NCBI GenBank assembly: GCA_020696915.1
Contig: JAJFMR010000171.1
Coordinates: forward strand, 1 to 7,835
Length of the DNA: 7,835 nt
Reading direction: 5' to 3'
From: Rhizobiaceae bacterium
GTDB lineage: Bacteria > Pseudomonadota > Alphaproteobacteria > Rhizobiales > Rhizobiaceae
In this document: positions 1 to 6,343 of the stretch, in pieces
Position numbering within the stretch: the stretch's first letter is position 1
Layout of the letters: every line of letters starts with the position of its first letter
Made by a program: the position numbers and the translations under genes
The notes under the pieces: generated by a model
What the model saw: only the letters and a program-made list of their open reading frames with translations
What the model was told of the DNA's origin: nothing
The model's database searches: none

Positions 1-1
1 G

Positions 2-136
2 CAGCCTGTATTGAGCGGCGACTGTGCGATAGAAGGCTTCGAGGAAAGGCTGGTCATGCCTCCACCCACCCGGAAAACGCCCGCCATGAAGCAATCCCTG
101 CCCCAGTCCACGCGCCGGCTGCCGGTGCCCTTATGA
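2..136 (+). CDS. Possible 3' end of an upstream gene, not recognised (5' partial)
   Basis: This frame is open from the window edge to a TGA at 134-136. That TGA overlaps the amidase ATG at 133 as ATGA, the same coupling seen at other junctions in this window. The amidase has no Shine-Dalgarno sequence of its own, which fits translation coupled to an upstream gene. About 44 residues are visible, ending in a Pro/Arg-rich tail (RRLPVPL); I recognise no domain. Third-position G/C is about 73% by hand count, higher than the competing in-frame plus extension (about 52%). A minus-strand frame over 1-131 is also open and includes a helix-like stretch, PFLEAFYRTVAAQYRL, so a divergent gene with a non-ATG start is a real alternative. 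The call rests mainly on the ATGA overlap. Confidence 0.35.
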   Translation, partial: QPVLSGDCAIEGFEERLVMPPPTRKTPAMKQSLPQSTRRLPVPL

Positions 137-1596
137 GCATCTCGGATGCCTACGAGACCTTCGACGCGGTCGGGCAGGCGGCGCTCGTGGCGCGCGGCGA
201 CGTCACGCCGGACGAACTGCTCGATGAGGCGCTGCGGCGCGTGGAAGCCCTGCAGCCCTCGCTCAACGCGGTCACCATGCTGCGCGAGAACGTCGCCCGG
301 CGCCTTATCGCCGAGGGTCTCCCGGCTGGGCCGCTCAGGGGCGTGCCGTTTCTCCTGAAAGATCTCGGCGCCGAGGCGGTCGACTTCCCGTCCAACAACG
401 GCTCCAGGCTTTTCGCCGGCACCACCTACGCGGTGGATTCGGCGATCTACGCCAGGCTGAAAGCCGCCGGCCTCGTGACTTTCGGGCGCACCGCGTCGCC
501 CGAAGGCGGCATCGGACCCGTCACCGAAGCGGCCGTCTATGGCGCGCCGACCCGCAATCCTTGGAACCTGGAGCGCACGCCGGGCGGCTCGTCCGGCGGC
601 GCGGCAGCCGCCGTGGCCGCCGGCATCGTCCCCGCGGCGCATGGTTCGGATGGCGGGGGTTCCGTCCGCATCCCGGCGTCCTCCAGCGGCCTCTACGGCT
701 TCAAGCCGACCCGGGCCCGCCTTCCCGACGGACCCTATGCCGGGGAAGGCTGGGCCGGCATGGCGATCGACGGCTTTCTGACCCGCTCGGTAAGGGACAC
801 GGCGGTGCTACTCGACGCCACGCAGGGTCCCGACCTTGGCGCGCCCTACGCGGCGCCGCCGCTCCAAGGCACGTTCCTCAACGCCTGCGGCCAGGCCGCG
901 CCGAGGCTGCGCATCGCCTTTTCGCGGACGTCGCTGACCGGCGATCCGATACATCCGGAATGCATGGCCGCGGTGGACGATGCCGCGCGCCTGCTTGCGG
1001 GTCTCGGCAACGATGTCGAGGAGGCGCTGCCGTCGGCCGACACGAAGGGCATGATGGCCGCCTGGACGAAAATCGTCGCCTGCGGCACGGCGTTGTCGGT
1101 TGCGACGGCCATCCACAGACGCGGCCGCGAGTTCTCCCCTGACGAGCTGGAGGGCATCTCGAAGGCCGCGATCGCCTATGCCCGGACGATCAGCGGCAGC
1201 GACTATCTCGCCGCCGTCGGCAAGATTCACGCCTACGGGAGGGAAATGGCCGCCTTCTTCGAGCGCTACGACATCCTGCTGACTGCGACGCTTGCCGAGC
1301 CGCCGGCGCCGATCGGCCGCTTCGATCACCGGAACGACGACTATCTGGATTACCGGCTGGGGCCGGGACGGGTATTTGCCTATTCGCCGTTCACCGCCGC
1401 CTTCAATGCATCCGGGCAGCCGGCCGCCTCGCTGCCGCTCTACTGGACGGCTGACGGACTGCCGGTCGGCATCCATCTCGCTGCCGGGTTTGGCCGTGAC
1501 GAGCTGCTGATGAGCCTGTCGGCGCGGATCGAGGAGGCGCGCCCCTGGTTCGGGCGGCGGCCGCCGCTCCGCTACGAGACGCTGTCGCGGCGATAG
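133..1596 (+). CDS. Amidase-signature hydrolase, NylA-like (6-aminohexanoate-cyclic-dimer hydrolase type)
   Basis: This is a complete 487-residue cytoplasmic amidase with no signal peptide. It should hydrolyse a carboxamide C-N bond through the Ser-cisSer-Lys triad of the amidase-signature family. Lys76 lies in VPFLLKDL. The Gly/Ser block 151-156 (GGSSGG) supplies cis-Ser153, and the nucleophile is Ser177 in GSDGGGSVRIP; the 24-residue Ser-Ser spacing is the family standard. The NPWNLERTPGGSSGG context, the VRIPAS motif and the C-terminal PWFGRRPPL resemble NylA (about 493 residues) more than GatA, judged from memory. Amine or lactam hydrolysis is therefore plausible, but the substrate is not determined. 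The ATG at 133 is chosen because SISDAYETFDAVGQAALV matches the usual N-terminus; the frame stays open upstream without looking like protein. Start coupled by ATGA to a possible upstream frame. The 3' end overlaps the convergent amidohydrolase by 25 bp. Confidence 0.93.
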   Translation: MSISDAYETFDAVGQAALVARGDVTPDELLDEALRRVEALQPSLNAVTMLRENVARRLIAEGLPAGPLRGVPFLLKDLGAEAVDFPSNNGSRLFAGTTYAVDSAIYARLKAAGLVTFGRTASPEGGIGPVTEAAVYGAPTRNPWNLERTPGGSSGGAAAAVAAGIVPAAHGSDGGGSVRIPASSSGLYGFKPTRARLPDGPYAGEGWAGMAIDGFLTRSVRDTAVLLDATQGPDLGAPYAAPPLQGTFLNACGQAAPRLRIAFSRTSLTGDPIHPECMAAVDDAARLLAGLGNDVEEALPSADTKGMMAAWTKIVACGTALSVATAIHRRGREFSPDELEGISKAAIAYARTISGSDYLAAVGKIHAYGREMAAFFERYDILLTATLAEPPAPIGRFDHRNDDYLDYRLGPGRVFAYSPFTAAFNASGQPAASLPLYWTADGLPVGIHLAAGFGRDELLMSLSARIEEARPWFGRRPPLRYETLSRR

Positions 1597-3242
1597 ATGA
1601 GGCGGCCGCCGCAGATCGTCGCGACCACGTCGAGGCCGTCGATTTCGGACGGAGCAACCGCTTCGACGTCGCCCGAGAGCACCACGATATCGGCAAGGGC
1701 TTCCGGCCTCAGCACGCCTTTCCGCTCTTCGGCGAATTCGGCATAGGCGCCGTCCGCGGTGAACGCGGCAAGGGCGTCGGCGAGGCTCTGCCGTTCGTCC
1801 GGCGCGCCCTCGAAGAGGGGCGGCCGCGTCATGGCGGTCCTGATGCCGGTGAGGGGATCGAGCGGGGCGATGGGCCAGTCGCTCGAGAAGGCCATGCGTG
1901 CGCCGGCGTTGCGCAAGGTCTGCCACGCATAGGCTGTCATCAGCCGCCGGCGGCCGAGCATCGAGGCGATCGGTTCGATCGGGTAGGCGCCGCCCGGCGC
2001 ATGCGTCGGCTGCATCGAGGCGATGACGCCAAGCTCGGCGAAACGCGGCAGGTCGGCTGGATCGAGCGCCTCGATATGCTCGATCCGGTGCCTGGTGTCG
2101 CGGATGCCGTGCCGCCGGCGCGCCGCCTGATAGCCGTCGAGCGTCCGGCGCACGGCGGCGTCGCCGATCGCATGGACGGCAAGCTGGAAACCGAGCCGCT
2201 CCGCCTCGATGCAGACGGCGTCGAACTCGTCGGTCTCGAAGAATGCCGAACCGCGGAAGCCCGGCCTGTCCGAATAGTCGGCAAGCATGAATGCGGTCGC
2301 CGATTCGATCACCCCGTCCATGAAGAGCTTGACGAAGTCCACCCGCAGACGGTCGGAGTTCCAGCGCTCCCGAAGCTCGGCTGCTTCGGCGAAGCGGCGG
2401 AGCTCCATTCCCGGCAGAACGCGGAAGGGGAACCTGCAGCGCACGGGCAGGCCCTCGGCGGCGTCGATCTCGCCGAGCAGCTCCAGCTGGTAGGCATTGC
2501 CGTCCATGTTGTGGATGCTGGTGATGCCGAGCGACGCCGCATGGCCGAGCCCGCGCCGCAGCGTGTCGCGATCGACGGCGCGCTGGGCGGCGGCTGGCGG
2601 CGTCTCCGGCTCACGGCCGAGCAGGCCGAGCATCTCGCGGCCGCCGGTCGGCGCCAGGGCGAACACCGGCGCAAAACTTTCGAACTCGCGCAGTTCGCCG
2701 GCGGCCAGTCCATCGGCGCCCATCACCACTTCGCTTCCGGGCGGCGTCGTGCGCCCGTTCAGGAGGCCGGCCGCGCGCAAGGCCGCCGTGTTCGCCCACA
2801 TCGTGTGATGGTCGCTCGCAAAGAGTGCCAGTGGGCGGTCGGGCAGGATGCGGTCGAGCAATTCTCTGGTGATCGGCTCCCCGAACATCGAATAGGCCGC
2901 CTGCTGCACGAGCAGGATCGGGGCGGCCGGCTCGGCTCCGGCACGCCTGCGGATGGCCTCGGCGATGCTGTCGAGGCCCTCAAGACCTGCCATGGAGAGG
3001 CTGTCGAGTTCCGCGCCGCCGATGAACAGATGAATGTGGCTCTCGATGAAGCCCGGCAGCACCGACCCGCCTGCCGCGTCGATCACCAGCGTGGCGGGGC
3101 CGCCAAGGCGGGCGATGTCGGCCCGCTCGCCCACCGCCAGGATGCTGCCGCCGGCCACTGCGACCGCGTCGGCCCGCTTCCGTTGGGGGTCCATGGTGAG
3201 AACCCGGCCGTTCTCGATGATCATGTCTGCCGTTTTCGTCAT
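1572..3242 (-). CDS. YtcJ-like amidohydrolase (amidohydrolase_3 family)
   Basis: This 556-residue metal-dependent hydrolase has the usual length and architecture of the YtcJ / N-substituted formamide deformylase group. The N-terminal beta strands (7-60, MIIENGRVLTMD) form half of the composite domain. PGFIESHIHL gives metal ligands His69 and His71. Lys305 in DFVKLFMDG is the candidate bridging or carboxylated lysine, His357 in AVHAIGD and His389 in HRIEH are further ligands, and Asp455 in SSDWP is the catalytic aspartate. ADIVVL near 517-522 is the normal C-terminal strand. No signal peptide, so cytoplasmic. The reaction is likely hydrolysis of an amide, formamide or related C-N bond; the substrate is unknown. 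The start at 3242 has GGAG (3254-3257) 11 nt upstream; Met7 is a shorter alternative. It diverges from the ABC operon and converges on the NylA-like amidase. Confidence 0.92.
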   Translation of the reverse strand: MTKTADMIIENGRVLTMDPQRKRADAVAVAGGSILAVGERADIARLGGPATLVIDAAGGSVLPGFIESHIHLFIGGAELDSLSMAGLEGLDSIAEAIRRRAGAEPAAPILLVQQAAYSMFGEPITRELLDRILPDRPLALFASDHHTMWANTAALRAAGLLNGRTTPPGSEVVMGADGLAAGELREFESFAPVFALAPTGGREMLGLLGREPETPPAAAQRAVDRDTLRRGLGHAASLGITSIHNMDGNAYQLELLGEIDAAEGLPVRCRFPFRVLPGMELRRFAEAAELRERWNSDRLRVDFVKLFMDGVIESATAFMLADYSDRPGFRGSAFFETDEFDAVCIEAERLGFQLAVHAIGDAAVRRTLDGYQAARRRHGIRDTRHRIEHIEALDPADLPRFAELGVIASMQPTHAPGGAYPIEPIASMLGRRRLMTAYAWQTLRNAGARMAFSSDWPIAPLDPLTGIRTAMTRPPLFEGAPDERQSLADALAAFTADGAYAEFAEERKGVLRPEALADIVVLSGDVEAVAPSEIDGLDVVATICGGRLIYRRDSVS

Positions 3243-3264
3243 CGTCGCTCAGGCTCCGCAGTCT

Positions 3265-3292
3265 TTCATAGCGAGCCGCCTTGCCGGATCAA
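3265..3292 (-). promoter_or_regulatory. Weak sigma70-like promoter candidate for the amidohydrolase
   Basis: On the minus strand, TTGATC (3287-3292) and TATGAA (3265-3270) are separated by 16 bp. Each hexamer matches 4 of 6 consensus bases. The expected start of transcription leaves only about 15 nt before the ATG at 3242, which is tight for the GGAG at 3254-3257. No equally good sigma70 pair was found by eye for the divergent operon on the plus strand. Confidence 0.25.
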
Positions 3293-3325
3293 GACATGAC
3301 CTGCAGCGGACTGCGCCGACATAAG

Positions 3326-3344
3326 GGCAGAACCTCGTTCTGCC
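3326..3344. promoter_or_regulatory. 19-bp perfect dyad (8-bp arms, 3-bp centre), candidate operator
   Basis: GGCAGAAC (3326-3333) and GTTCTGCC (3337-3344) are exact reverse complements around CTC. The site lies between the two divergent genes, 84 bp from the amidohydrolase start and 126 bp from the ATPase start, and overlaps no gene. Its length and symmetry suit a homodimeric repressor or activator. It could also form a 3-nt-loop RNA hairpin, but no T-run follows directly on either strand, so it does not read as an intrinsic terminator. No regulator gene is present in the window. Confidence 0.45.
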
Positions 3345-3364
3345 GTGATAGCCTGTTGTTTTCC

Positions 3365-3402
3365 CATCGAATTCGAAAGCGATTCCACTTCATGGTTCGA
3401 TG
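3365..3402. repeat. Inverted repeat, 7-bp arms (CATCGAA / TTCGATG)
   Basis: The arms at 3365-3371 and 3396-3402 are exact reverse complements with 24 bp between them. The left arm overlaps the self-complementary decamer TCGAATTCGA (3367-3376). The right arm lies between the two arms of the 3379-3415 inverted repeat, so the two repeats interleave rather than nest. Confidence 0.45.
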
Positions 3403-3415
3403 CTGTAGGAATCGC
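3379..3415. repeat. Inverted repeat, 8-bp arms (GCGATTCC / GGAATCGC)
   Basis: The arms at 3379-3386 and 3408-3415 are perfect reverse complements with 21 bp between them, centre to centre 29 bp. It could be a pair of regulator half-sites or an RNA stem in the leader of the ABC operon. Its right arm shares bases 3414-3415 with the GC-rich hairpin that follows. Confidence 0.45.
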
Positions 3416-3441
3416 GAGGCGGCGCGCGACGCCGCCGTCGC
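3414..3441 (+). promoter_or_regulatory. GC-rich hairpin just upstream of the ABC operon start
   Basis: Bases 3414-3424 pair with 3430-3441, giving eleven pairs with one bulged G at 3437 and a 5-nt loop (CGCGA). Seven of the pairs form an uninterrupted GGCGGCG/CGCCGCC stem. No T-tract follows, so it is not a simple terminator. It ends 9 nt before a GGAG at 3451-3454 and 28 nt before the ATG at 3470, where it could affect ribosome access if the transcript starts upstream. Confidence 0.4.
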
Positions 3442-3469
3442 AGCTTGAACGGAGCATGCCGGGCCTCCC

Positions 3470-4564
3470 ATGGCAGAGGACAAGAGCGTCGCCGTAGAAG
3501 CAAGGGGCATCACCAAGTCGTTCGGGCAAGGTGTGGCGGCGCTCCGCGCCCTCGACAATGTCTCGGTGCTGGTTCGCGAGAACGAATTCTTTACGCTGCT
3601 TGGGCCGTCGGGCTGCGGAAAGACGACGCTGCTTCGCCTCATTGCCGGCTTCGAATTTCCGACCTATGGCGCCATCCTCCTGCATGGCCAGGACATTGCC
3701 CGGCTGCCGCCGTTCAGGCGCCCCGTCAACACCGTATTCCAGAGTTACGCGCTGTTTCCGCATCTCACCGTTGCGCAGAACGTCGCCTTCGGCCTCCAGA
3801 TGCTCGGCCGTCCAAGAGCCGAAACGGCCGCGCGCGTCACCGCCATGCTGCGGCTGGTGCAGATGGAGACACTGGCCAATCGCCGCACCGACCAGATATC
3901 GGGCGGCCAGGCGCAGCGCGTCGCCCTCGCCCGTGCGCTGGCCCCCGCCCCCAAGGTGCTGCTGCTCGACGAGCCGCTTTCGGCGCTCGACTACAAGCTG
4001 CGCAAGGAGATGCAGATCGAGCTCAAGCGGATGCAGAACGAAACCGGCGTCACCTTCATCTTCGTCACCCATGACCAGGAGGAGGCGCTGACGATGTCCG
4101 ACCGGCTTGCTGTCATGTCGGCGGGGCGCATCCTGCAGGTCGGCACGCCCAGGGAAATCTACGAGCACCCGGCAGACCGCTTCGTCGCGAATTTCATAGG
4201 TGAAACCAATTTCCTGCAGGGCGAGATACAGGCTTCCGGGGAGGGAAGCGCCGAGGTCAGGCTGGATCTCGGCGTGACGCTGAAGGCAACGCTGCCGCGG
4301 GGCGGCCTGCCGCGCGGGCGGACGACGGTGGTTGTCCGGCCGGAGCACGCGGTGCTCGGCCCGGCCGGAGCCGATACCGGACTGTCCGGCATTCTCGAAA
4401 ACATCGTTTATTCGGGCGTCGACACGCAATTTCACGTGCGGCTCGCCTCCGGCGGACTTTTTCTGGTCCGTGCCCAGAACAGCCACGGCGCGCCGGCCCA
4501 ACTGCCGGGCGAGCCTGTCGTCGTCACCATCCAGGACGGCGCAGCCCAGGTGGTCGGCGACTGA
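3470..4564 (+). CDS. ABC transporter ATP-binding protein, PotA/spermidine-putrescine class
   Basis: A complete 364-residue cytoplasmic ATPase powering import through the two permeases that follow. Walker A is GPSGCGKTT (45-53), the Q-loop glutamine is Gln91 in FQSYALFPH, the signature is ISGGQ (143-147), Walker B is VLLLDEP (163-169), the D-loop SALD is 171-174 and the switch histidine is His201 in VTHDQEEA. From about residue 240 the C-terminal regulatory TOBE_2 domain (VVVRPEHAVL, 287-296) is present, typical of PotA-like polyamine and iron/thiamine-type importers. The length is normal. ATG 3470 is the first ATG after an in-frame stop at 3446. Its best Shine-Dalgarno, GGAG at 3451-3454, is 15 nt away, so initiation is weak or leader-controlled. 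The TGA overlaps the next ATG by one base (TGATG). First gene of the operon as seen here. Confidence 0.95.
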   Translation: MAEDKSVAVEARGITKSFGQGVAALRALDNVSVLVRENEFFTLLGPSGCGKTTLLRLIAGFEFPTYGAILLHGQDIARLPPFRRPVNTVFQSYALFPHLTVAQNVAFGLQMLGRPRAETAARVTAMLRLVQMETLANRRTDQISGGQAQRVALARALAPAPKVLLLDEPLSALDYKLRKEMQIELKRMQNETGVTFIFVTHDQEEALTMSDRLAVMSAGRILQVGTPREIYEHPADRFVANFIGETNFLQGEIQASGEGSAEVRLDLGVTLKATLPRGGLPRGRTTVVVRPEHAVLGPAGADTGLSGILENIVYSGVDTQFHVRLASGGLFLVRAQNSHGAPAQLPGEPVVVTIQDGAAQVVGD

Positions 4565-5520
4565 TGGAACCGAGCGCGATTCCGGCTCTCGAGGCTGCGG
4601 TCGATGCGCCGCGTGTCGCAGAACACGCGGCCCGGCGCGATCTGACCGGCCGCTGGCTGCTGTCGGCGCCGGCGATGATCATCATCTTTTTCGCGGCGAT
4701 CGGGCCGCTGTTCGTCATGCTCGCCTATTCGTTCATGGCCAAGGGCGACTATGGCGACGTGAAGCTCGGAGAGTTTTCGCTGGACGGCTGGTTCTCGGTG
4801 TTCCTGCAGCGCGACATCTTCGACGACACGGTCACTCTCGCCGACGCGCACCTTTCCATCTTCTGGCGCTCGCTCAAACTGTCGCTCGTCACGACACTGG
4901 TCACGCTCATCCTCGGCTTCCCGACCGCCTATTTCATAGCGACGCGGCCGCTTCGATCGCGGGACGTCTGGCTTTTCCTGATCACCATTCCGTTCTGGAC
5001 CAATCTGCTCATCCGCACCTTCGCCATGCAGCAGGTCATCCGCAACGAAGGCATTCTCAATTCCCTGCTGATCGCGACGGGGATCATCGATCAGCCGCTG
5101 CAGATCATGTTCACCGACACCGCCATCCTGCTCGGGATGGTCTATGTCTATCTGCCGCTGATGGTGCTGCCGCTCTACGCCAGCATGGAAAAGCTCGACT
5201 TCCGCCTGGTCGAGGCAGGCTATGACCTTTACGCCGGCCGTCTCGGCGTGCTGCGGCGCATCATCATTCCTCTGGTGAGACCCGGCATCGTCGCCGGGTC
5301 GATCCTGGTCTTCATCCCCTCGCTCGGCGCCTACGTCATTCCGCGCGTCCTCGGCGGCGGCAAGACCATGATGCTCGGCAACCTCATCGAGCTGCAGTTC
5401 GGCGGCGGACGCAACTGGCCGCTTGGCGCCGCCATCTCCATCACGCTGATGATCCTGGTGATGGTCGCGCTGCTGTTTTATGTCCGCAACGCATCCCGCC
5501 TGGGAGCGCAGCATGGCTAG
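4564..5520 (+). CDS. ABC transporter permease, PotB-like
   Basis: An inner-membrane permease of 318 residues, one half of the translocation channel. Six hydrophobic segments are visible at about 32-56, 102-125, 136-158, 186-206, 240-262 and 285-307. The cytoplasmic EAA loop that docks on the ATPase is VEAGYDLYAG at 216-225, followed by IIIPLVRPG (233-241). The soluble stretch 57-100 between the first two segments is the usual periplasmic loop of PotB/PotH-type permeases. The first 30 residues are polar and alanine-rich, a cytoplasmic tail somewhat longer than minimal. Translation is coupled to the ATPase by TGATG, with AGGTGG (4548-4553) 10 nt upstream. It overlaps the next permease by 8 bp. 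Confidence 0.94.
   Translation: MEPSAIPALEAAVDAPRVAEHAARRDLTGRWLLSAPAMIIIFFAAIGPLFVMLAYSFMAKGDYGDVKLGEFSLDGWFSVFLQRDIFDDTVTLADAHLSIFWRSLKLSLVTTLVTLILGFPTAYFIATRPLRSRDVWLFLITIPFWTNLLIRTFAMQQVIRNEGILNSLLIATGIIDQPLQIMFTDTAILLGMVYVYLPLMVLPLYASMEKLDFRLVEAGYDLYAGRLGVLRRIIIPLVRPGIVAGSILVFIPSLGAYVIPRVLGGGKTMMLGNLIELQFGGGRNWPLGAAISITLMILVMVALLFYVRNASRLGAQHG
5503..5506 (+). promoter_or_regulatory. Ribosome binding site that fixes the second permease start
   Basis: GGAG stands 6 nt before the ATG at 5513. An upstream in-frame ATG at 5480 would add 11 residues and a 41-bp overlap, but it sits in the hydrophobic 3' coding part of the first permease without a matching Shine-Dalgarno. The 5513 start, with its 8-bp overlap, is preferred. 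Confidence 0.6.
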
Positions 5521-6343
5521 GCGCTTCGACGTCCGCGCGCAGTCCGGCTTCGCTACGGTGGCGCTGTTCACCTTCTTCCTGCTCTACCTGCCGGTCGCGG
5601 TGCTCGTCGCCTATGCATTCAACGCCAGCGAATCGATGACCGCCTGGGGCGGCGTGTCGCTGCGCTGGTTCGCGGCCGCCTGGCAGAACGACGCCGTGCA
5701 GGGTGCCGCCTGGCGCTCCTTCGTGATCGCCGCCAGCGCCGCGACCATCGCAACGATCGCGGCCACCATGGCGGCGATCGCCACCACCCGCACGCCGCCC
5801 TACCGGGGCTTGTCCTTCAAATATGCCTTCATCAACCAGCCGCTGATGGTGCCGGAGATCGTAACCGCCGTGGCGTTGCTGATCGTCTTCTCGCGCATCA
5901 AGGTGTGGACCGGCTATTCCGGATTGGGCTACCTGATCGCCGCGCACGCGGCGTTCTGCATACCCTTCGCCTACCTGCCGATCCGGGCGCGGCTGGAGAG
6001 CATGGACCTGACGCTGGAAAGCGCGGCCGCCGACCTTTACGCGACACCCTGGCTGGCGTTCAGGCGCGTGACGCTGCCGTTGCTTCAGCCGGGAATCGTC
6101 GCAGGCTATATGCTGGCCTTCGTGATCTCGCTGGACGACGTGGTGATTACCGAATTCGTCAAGTCGGGCGGACAGGATACGCTGCCGACCTACATGCTGG
6201 GGCAGATCCGCCGATCGGTCACGCCGGAGATCAATGCCATCGCTACGGCGTTTCTGGCCCTGTCGGTCGTGCTCGTCACGGTGTTCTTTTTCATCAATCG
6301 CCGAAGAACTGAACCACAACCAGCCTATGGAGACAAAGCATGA
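5513..6343 (+). CDS. ABC transporter permease, PotC-like
   Basis: The second inner-membrane channel subunit, 276 residues from the preferred start. Hydrophobic segments lie at about 14-36, 66-90, 106-127, 136-157, 194-214 and 240-261, the six-helix PotC/PotI plan. The ATPase-docking loop aligns as SAAADLYAT (170-178) followed by RRVTLPLLQPG (184-194). Compared with the first permease (EAGYDLYAG) it lacks the leading Glu at the aligned position and has Thr for the conserved Gly; such variation is common in the second subunit. VISLDDVVITEF (204-215) is a characteristic PotC-like stretch. GGAG at 5503-5506 supports ATG 5513 over ATG 5480. Its TGA overlaps the binding-protein ATG as ATGA at 6340-6343. 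Confidence 0.93.
   Translation: MARRFDVRAQSGFATVALFTFFLLYLPVAVLVAYAFNASESMTAWGGVSLRWFAAAWQNDAVQGAAWRSFVIAASAATIATIAATMAAIATTRTPPYRGLSFKYAFINQPLMVPEIVTAVALLIVFSRIKVWTGYSGLGYLIAAHAAFCIPFAYLPIRARLESMDLTLESAAADLYATPWLAFRRVTLPLLQPGIVAGYMLAFVISLDDVVITEFVKSGGQDTLPTYMLGQIRRSVTPEINAIATAFLALSVVLVTVFFFINRRRTEPQPAYGDKA

Noticed and set aside
1554..1612. Bidirectional intrinsic terminator between the convergent genes
   Set aside because: Stem-forming GC palindromes exist, but they lie within coding sequence and no T-run follows on either strand.
808..1926. Minus-strand open frame of 372 codons across the amidase and the amidohydrolase 3' end
   Set aside because: Arg/Pro/Gly-rich low-complexity translation with no motif, lying on two genes with intact catalytic signatures; a GC-driven shadow frame.
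2001..3299. Plus-strand open frame of 432 codons opposite the amidohydrolase
   Set aside because: Antisense to a well-conserved enzyme, no recognisable domain, composition typical of a shadow frame in high-GC DNA.
3367..3376. Self-complementary decamer TCGAATTCGA as a separate operator
   Set aside because: A 10-bp palindrome without further symmetry (flanking A at 3366 and 3377 do not pair) is likely by chance; it is mentioned only as part of the repeat-rich region.
3266..4501. Minus-strand open frame of 411 codons opposite the ATPase
   Set aside because: The opposite strand carries a full set of ABC ATPase motifs. This frame is charged and repetitive without a fold signature; the same holds for long minus frames at 4432-5571, 5441-6448 and 6294-7406.
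5480..5512. Upstream ATG for the second permease adding 11 residues
   Set aside because: No ribosome binding site, and it would give a 41-bp overlap. ATG 5513 has GGAG at 6 nt and a normal short overlap.
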